From the NCBI GenBank assembly GCA_965276785.1, contig OZ255629.1, forward strand, positions 3,658,001 to 3,722,000: DNA of 64,000 nt, given 5' to 3'. Position 1 is the first letter of the stretch; each line of letters opens with the position of its first letter. Shown piece after piece: positions 62,446 through 64,000 of the stretch. Position numbers and translations under genes: made by a program. The stretch comes from LMUY01 sp965276785. GTDB lineage: Bacteria; Pseudomonadota; Alphaproteobacteria; Acetobacterales; Acetobacteraceae. The notes below the pieces were generated by a model. That model was given only the letters and a program-made list of their open reading frames with translations. It was not told the origin of the DNA and made no database searches.

Positions 62446-63477
62446 ATGGCTTGTTTGCGCATCTTGCCGGTTCTTGTCTTGCTGCTCGCCCTGCCAAGCC
62501 TCGCTCAAGCTGGCCCGACGCTCGACGCCGTCCGCCGCGCCGGAACAGTGACCTGCGGCGTGGTGACGGACATTGACGACTACTCCGAAGCCGACACCCA
62601 TGGCGACTTGTCGGACATGGGGGCGGATTTCTGCCGCGCCCTGGCGGCGGAAATCTTCGGTAACCCGGCGCAGGCCCGCTTCCTCAGCCTTCCGGACGAG
62701 CCGGCCGGCCTTGCGGCGGTTCGAGACAAACGGACCAGCGTGCTGTTCGGCGCCACCCCCAACCCGGTGGTCGGCGCCGCGTTCGGCCTCTCGTTCGGGC
62801 CGCCGATGTTCTTCGATGCCCAGGGCTTCCTCGTGGCCAAGGACAGCGGCATCGCCACGCTGGACGACCTCAGCAAGCGTCGCGTCTGTTTCATCAATGC
62901 CTCGCCCCCTGAACAAACGCTGTATGATACGCTGGAGCCTCGGCTTAAGACGCCAGAGATGCGCTTCCCGTTCTCCGAGCGTGGCGAAATGGAGGTCGCG
63001 TTGATCGACGACCATTGCGACGCCATCACCGGCGACGTGTCATGGCTGGCAAACGCCCGGCGCAGCTTTCACGCTCAGGTAGCGCGCTTCGTCATCCTGC
63101 CGGAGACCATTTCCACCGACCCGCTTGCGCCAACCTACCGCAGCGACGACCCGCAATGGGCCGCATTGGTCGACTGGACGGTGTGGGCGCTGCTGCAGGC
63201 CGAGGAGCACGGCATTACCCAAGCCAACGCCGAAGCCATGCGCAGCAGCAAGGATCTGGTGGTGCAGCGTCTGTTCGGCGTCACACCTTGGCTCGGCAAA
63301 GCGCTCGGCGTGTCAGATGACGCGTTCCGCCATGCTGTTGAGGCGGTCGGCAACTATGGCGAGCTGTATCGCCGGGACGTGGGCGAAGCGTCCGGACTGC
63401 GACTGCCACGCGGACGCAACCGCCTCGCCTCTGCGGGCGGGCTCATGTGGGCGCTGCCGGTCGAGCCGCTGCAGTAA
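62446..63477 (+). CDS. Amino-acid-type ABC transporter substrate-binding protein, orphan
   Basis: A 343-aa exported protein of the general amino-acid binding family (AapJ/BztA-like). The signal peptide ILPVLVLLLALPSLAQA is followed by VRRAGTVTCGVVTDID and GADFCRALAAEIFGN, with ligand-binding lobes and a C-terminal GELYRRDVG segment. ATG 62446 is chosen; TTG 62434 is possible. No permease or ATPase is adjacent, so its partners are elsewhere. It lies downstream of the phosphoesterase and may be cotranscribed with it. Confidence 0.85.
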   Translation: MACLRILPVLVLLLALPSLAQAGPTLDAVRRAGTVTCGVVTDIDDYSEADTHGDLSDMGADFCRALAAEIFGNPAQARFLSLPDEPAGLAAVRDKRTSVLFGATPNPVVGAAFGLSFGPPMFFDAQGFLVAKDSGIATLDDLSKRRVCFINASPPEQTLYDTLEPRLKTPEMRFPFSERGEMEVALIDDHCDAITGDVSWLANARRSFHAQVARFVILPETISTDPLAPTYRSDDPQWAALVDWTVWALLQAEEHGITQANAEAMRSSKDLVVQRLFGVTPWLGKALGVSDDAFRHAVEAVGNYGELYRRDVGEASGLRLPRGRNRLASAGGLMWALPVEPLQ

Positions 63478-63498
63478 CGCGGGTTGCCATGCATTGAA

Positions 63499-63522
63499 AG
63501 CGCCGCCCGTAGGGCGCACGCT
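63499..63522 (+). terminator. Weak hairpin after the binding-protein gene
   Basis: AGCG, CC, GCCC, loop GTA, GGGC, GCA, CGCT: two four-base stems broken by a small bulge, or alternatively GCGCC/GGCGC. It is 22 bases after the stop codon. There is no T-run, so the terminator call is tentative. Confidence 0.3.
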
Positions 63523-63558
63523 CCCATGGCTGCCGAACTGCTTGAGGAGCAACGCGCC

Positions 63559-64000
63559 ATGGAACCGATCGGTTGGCGCCGGAATTCATCCGCCCCTTCG
63601 GCCGACCCAGCCGTACTGGAAGCGCTGCGTGGGATCGCCACTTCCCTGCTGAGCGACAACATGGCTCGCGGCAGTGGCACGGTGGGGCTGCTGCCCTATC
63701 ACCGCCCCCGGCCGATGGCGGGCACGGCGGTCACGGTGCGAACCCGCCCCGGCGACAATCTCGCCATCCATCGCGCCTTCGACTTCTGCCGCATCGGCGA
63801 CGTGCTGGTGATCGATGGCGGCGGCGAGTTGAGCCAGGCGCTCGTGGGCGAGATCATGGCCCGCTTCGCCGAAAGCCTGGGGATTCAGGGCCTGGTGATC
63901 GATGGCGCCATCCGCGACGTCGGCGCGCTGCGCTCGCGGGATTTCCCGGTCTATGCCCGCGGCGTGACCCATCGCGGCCCGTATAAGAATGGGCCGGGCG
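63559..64000 (+). CDS. RraA-family protein, 5' part (window ends inside the gene)
   Basis: The frame runs off the window end; about 147 codons are visible. GAGGAG at 63544-63549 precedes ATG 63559, favouring it over the in-frame ATG 63526. Diagnostic segments are SLLSDNMARG, GDVLVIDGGGE, AESLGIQGLVIDGAIRDVG and FPVYARGVTHRGPYKNG. The family includes 4-hydroxy-4-methyl-2-oxoglutarate aldolases and RNase E regulators; the missing C-terminus and context do not decide between them. Probably cytoplasmic. Confidence 0.85.
   Translation, partial: MEPIGWRRNSSAPSADPAVLEALRGIATSLLSDNMARGSGTVGLLPYHRPRPMAGTAVTVRTRPGDNLAIHRAFDFCRIGDVLVIDGGGELSQALVGEIMARFAESLGIQGLVIDGAIRDVGALRSRDFPVYARGVTHRGPYKNGPG

Noticed and set aside
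61126..63015. 629-codon minus-strand frame spanning the phosphoesterase and binding-protein genes
   Set aside because: Both plus-strand genes have signal peptides and family motifs; the antisense frame has none.

Overview
The window looks like a chromosomal segment of a high-GC alphaproteobacterium, probably an Acetobacteraceae/Rhodospirillales member. The reasons are the ChvI-ChvG two-component pair, the gatC-gatA-gatB order beside ruvX, a class II DAHP synthase, NodT-type outer-membrane efflux, Hint-domain surface proteins, and dense overlapping operons with frequent GTG/TTG starts. No rRNA, tRNA, CRISPR array, IS element or integrase was recognised. The assignment is inferred from protein families only; no database search was possible.

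Layout. 1-4486: end of a small gene, chvG/chvI, a HugZ-like flavin/heme-fold protein and a ribokinase. 4640-16502: one long plus-strand respiratory operon encoding Alternative Complex III (ActA-F), a small unknown protein, a SCO copper chaperone and a caa3-type oxidase (CtaC with a fused heme c domain, CtaD of the YSHPxVY A2 type, CtaE, subunit IV). Electrons would go quinol -> ACIII -> caa3 -> O2. 16611-18757: a VOC protein and an MFS exporter. 18921-22844: a giant glycosidase-like protein with seven tandem CBM60-like modules. 23365-26299: DAHP synthase, nicotinate phosphoribosyltransferase and a small conserved protein. 26376-28139: a glycine-rich plus Hint surface protein.

28269-31993: a penicillin-acylase-family amidase translationally coupled to a GH3-family acyl-adenylating enzyme. 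32017-33432: an AT-rich, probably acquired GH5-like secreted glycosidase, then a methyltransferase. 35016-38809: a polar amino-acid ABC transporter co-transcribed with an NtaA/YtnJ-like flavin monooxygenase, probably for organosulfur or amino-acid-like compounds. 39028-40365: a lone urtA behind a sigma-54-type promoter. 40402-43629: a FrnE-like thiol protein, a LysR/peroxiredoxin divergent pair, a 54-aa protein and ruvX. 43675-46873: gatCAB. 46966-49189: a four-gene lysis-like cassette (GH108 muramidase, holin-like membrane protein, glycosyltransferase-like protein, lipoprotein) without other phage genes. 49699-58844: an MdtABC-type RND pump with its NodT outer-membrane channel. 58846-63477: metallophosphoesterase, a phospholipase C-like enzyme behind a Pho-box-like triple repeat, and a solute-binding protein. 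63559-64000: start of an RraA-family gene cut by the window end.

Three copies of a roughly 75-bp palindromic element sit in convergent gene ends, and a different REP-like palindrome interrupts the ACIII operon between actD and actE.
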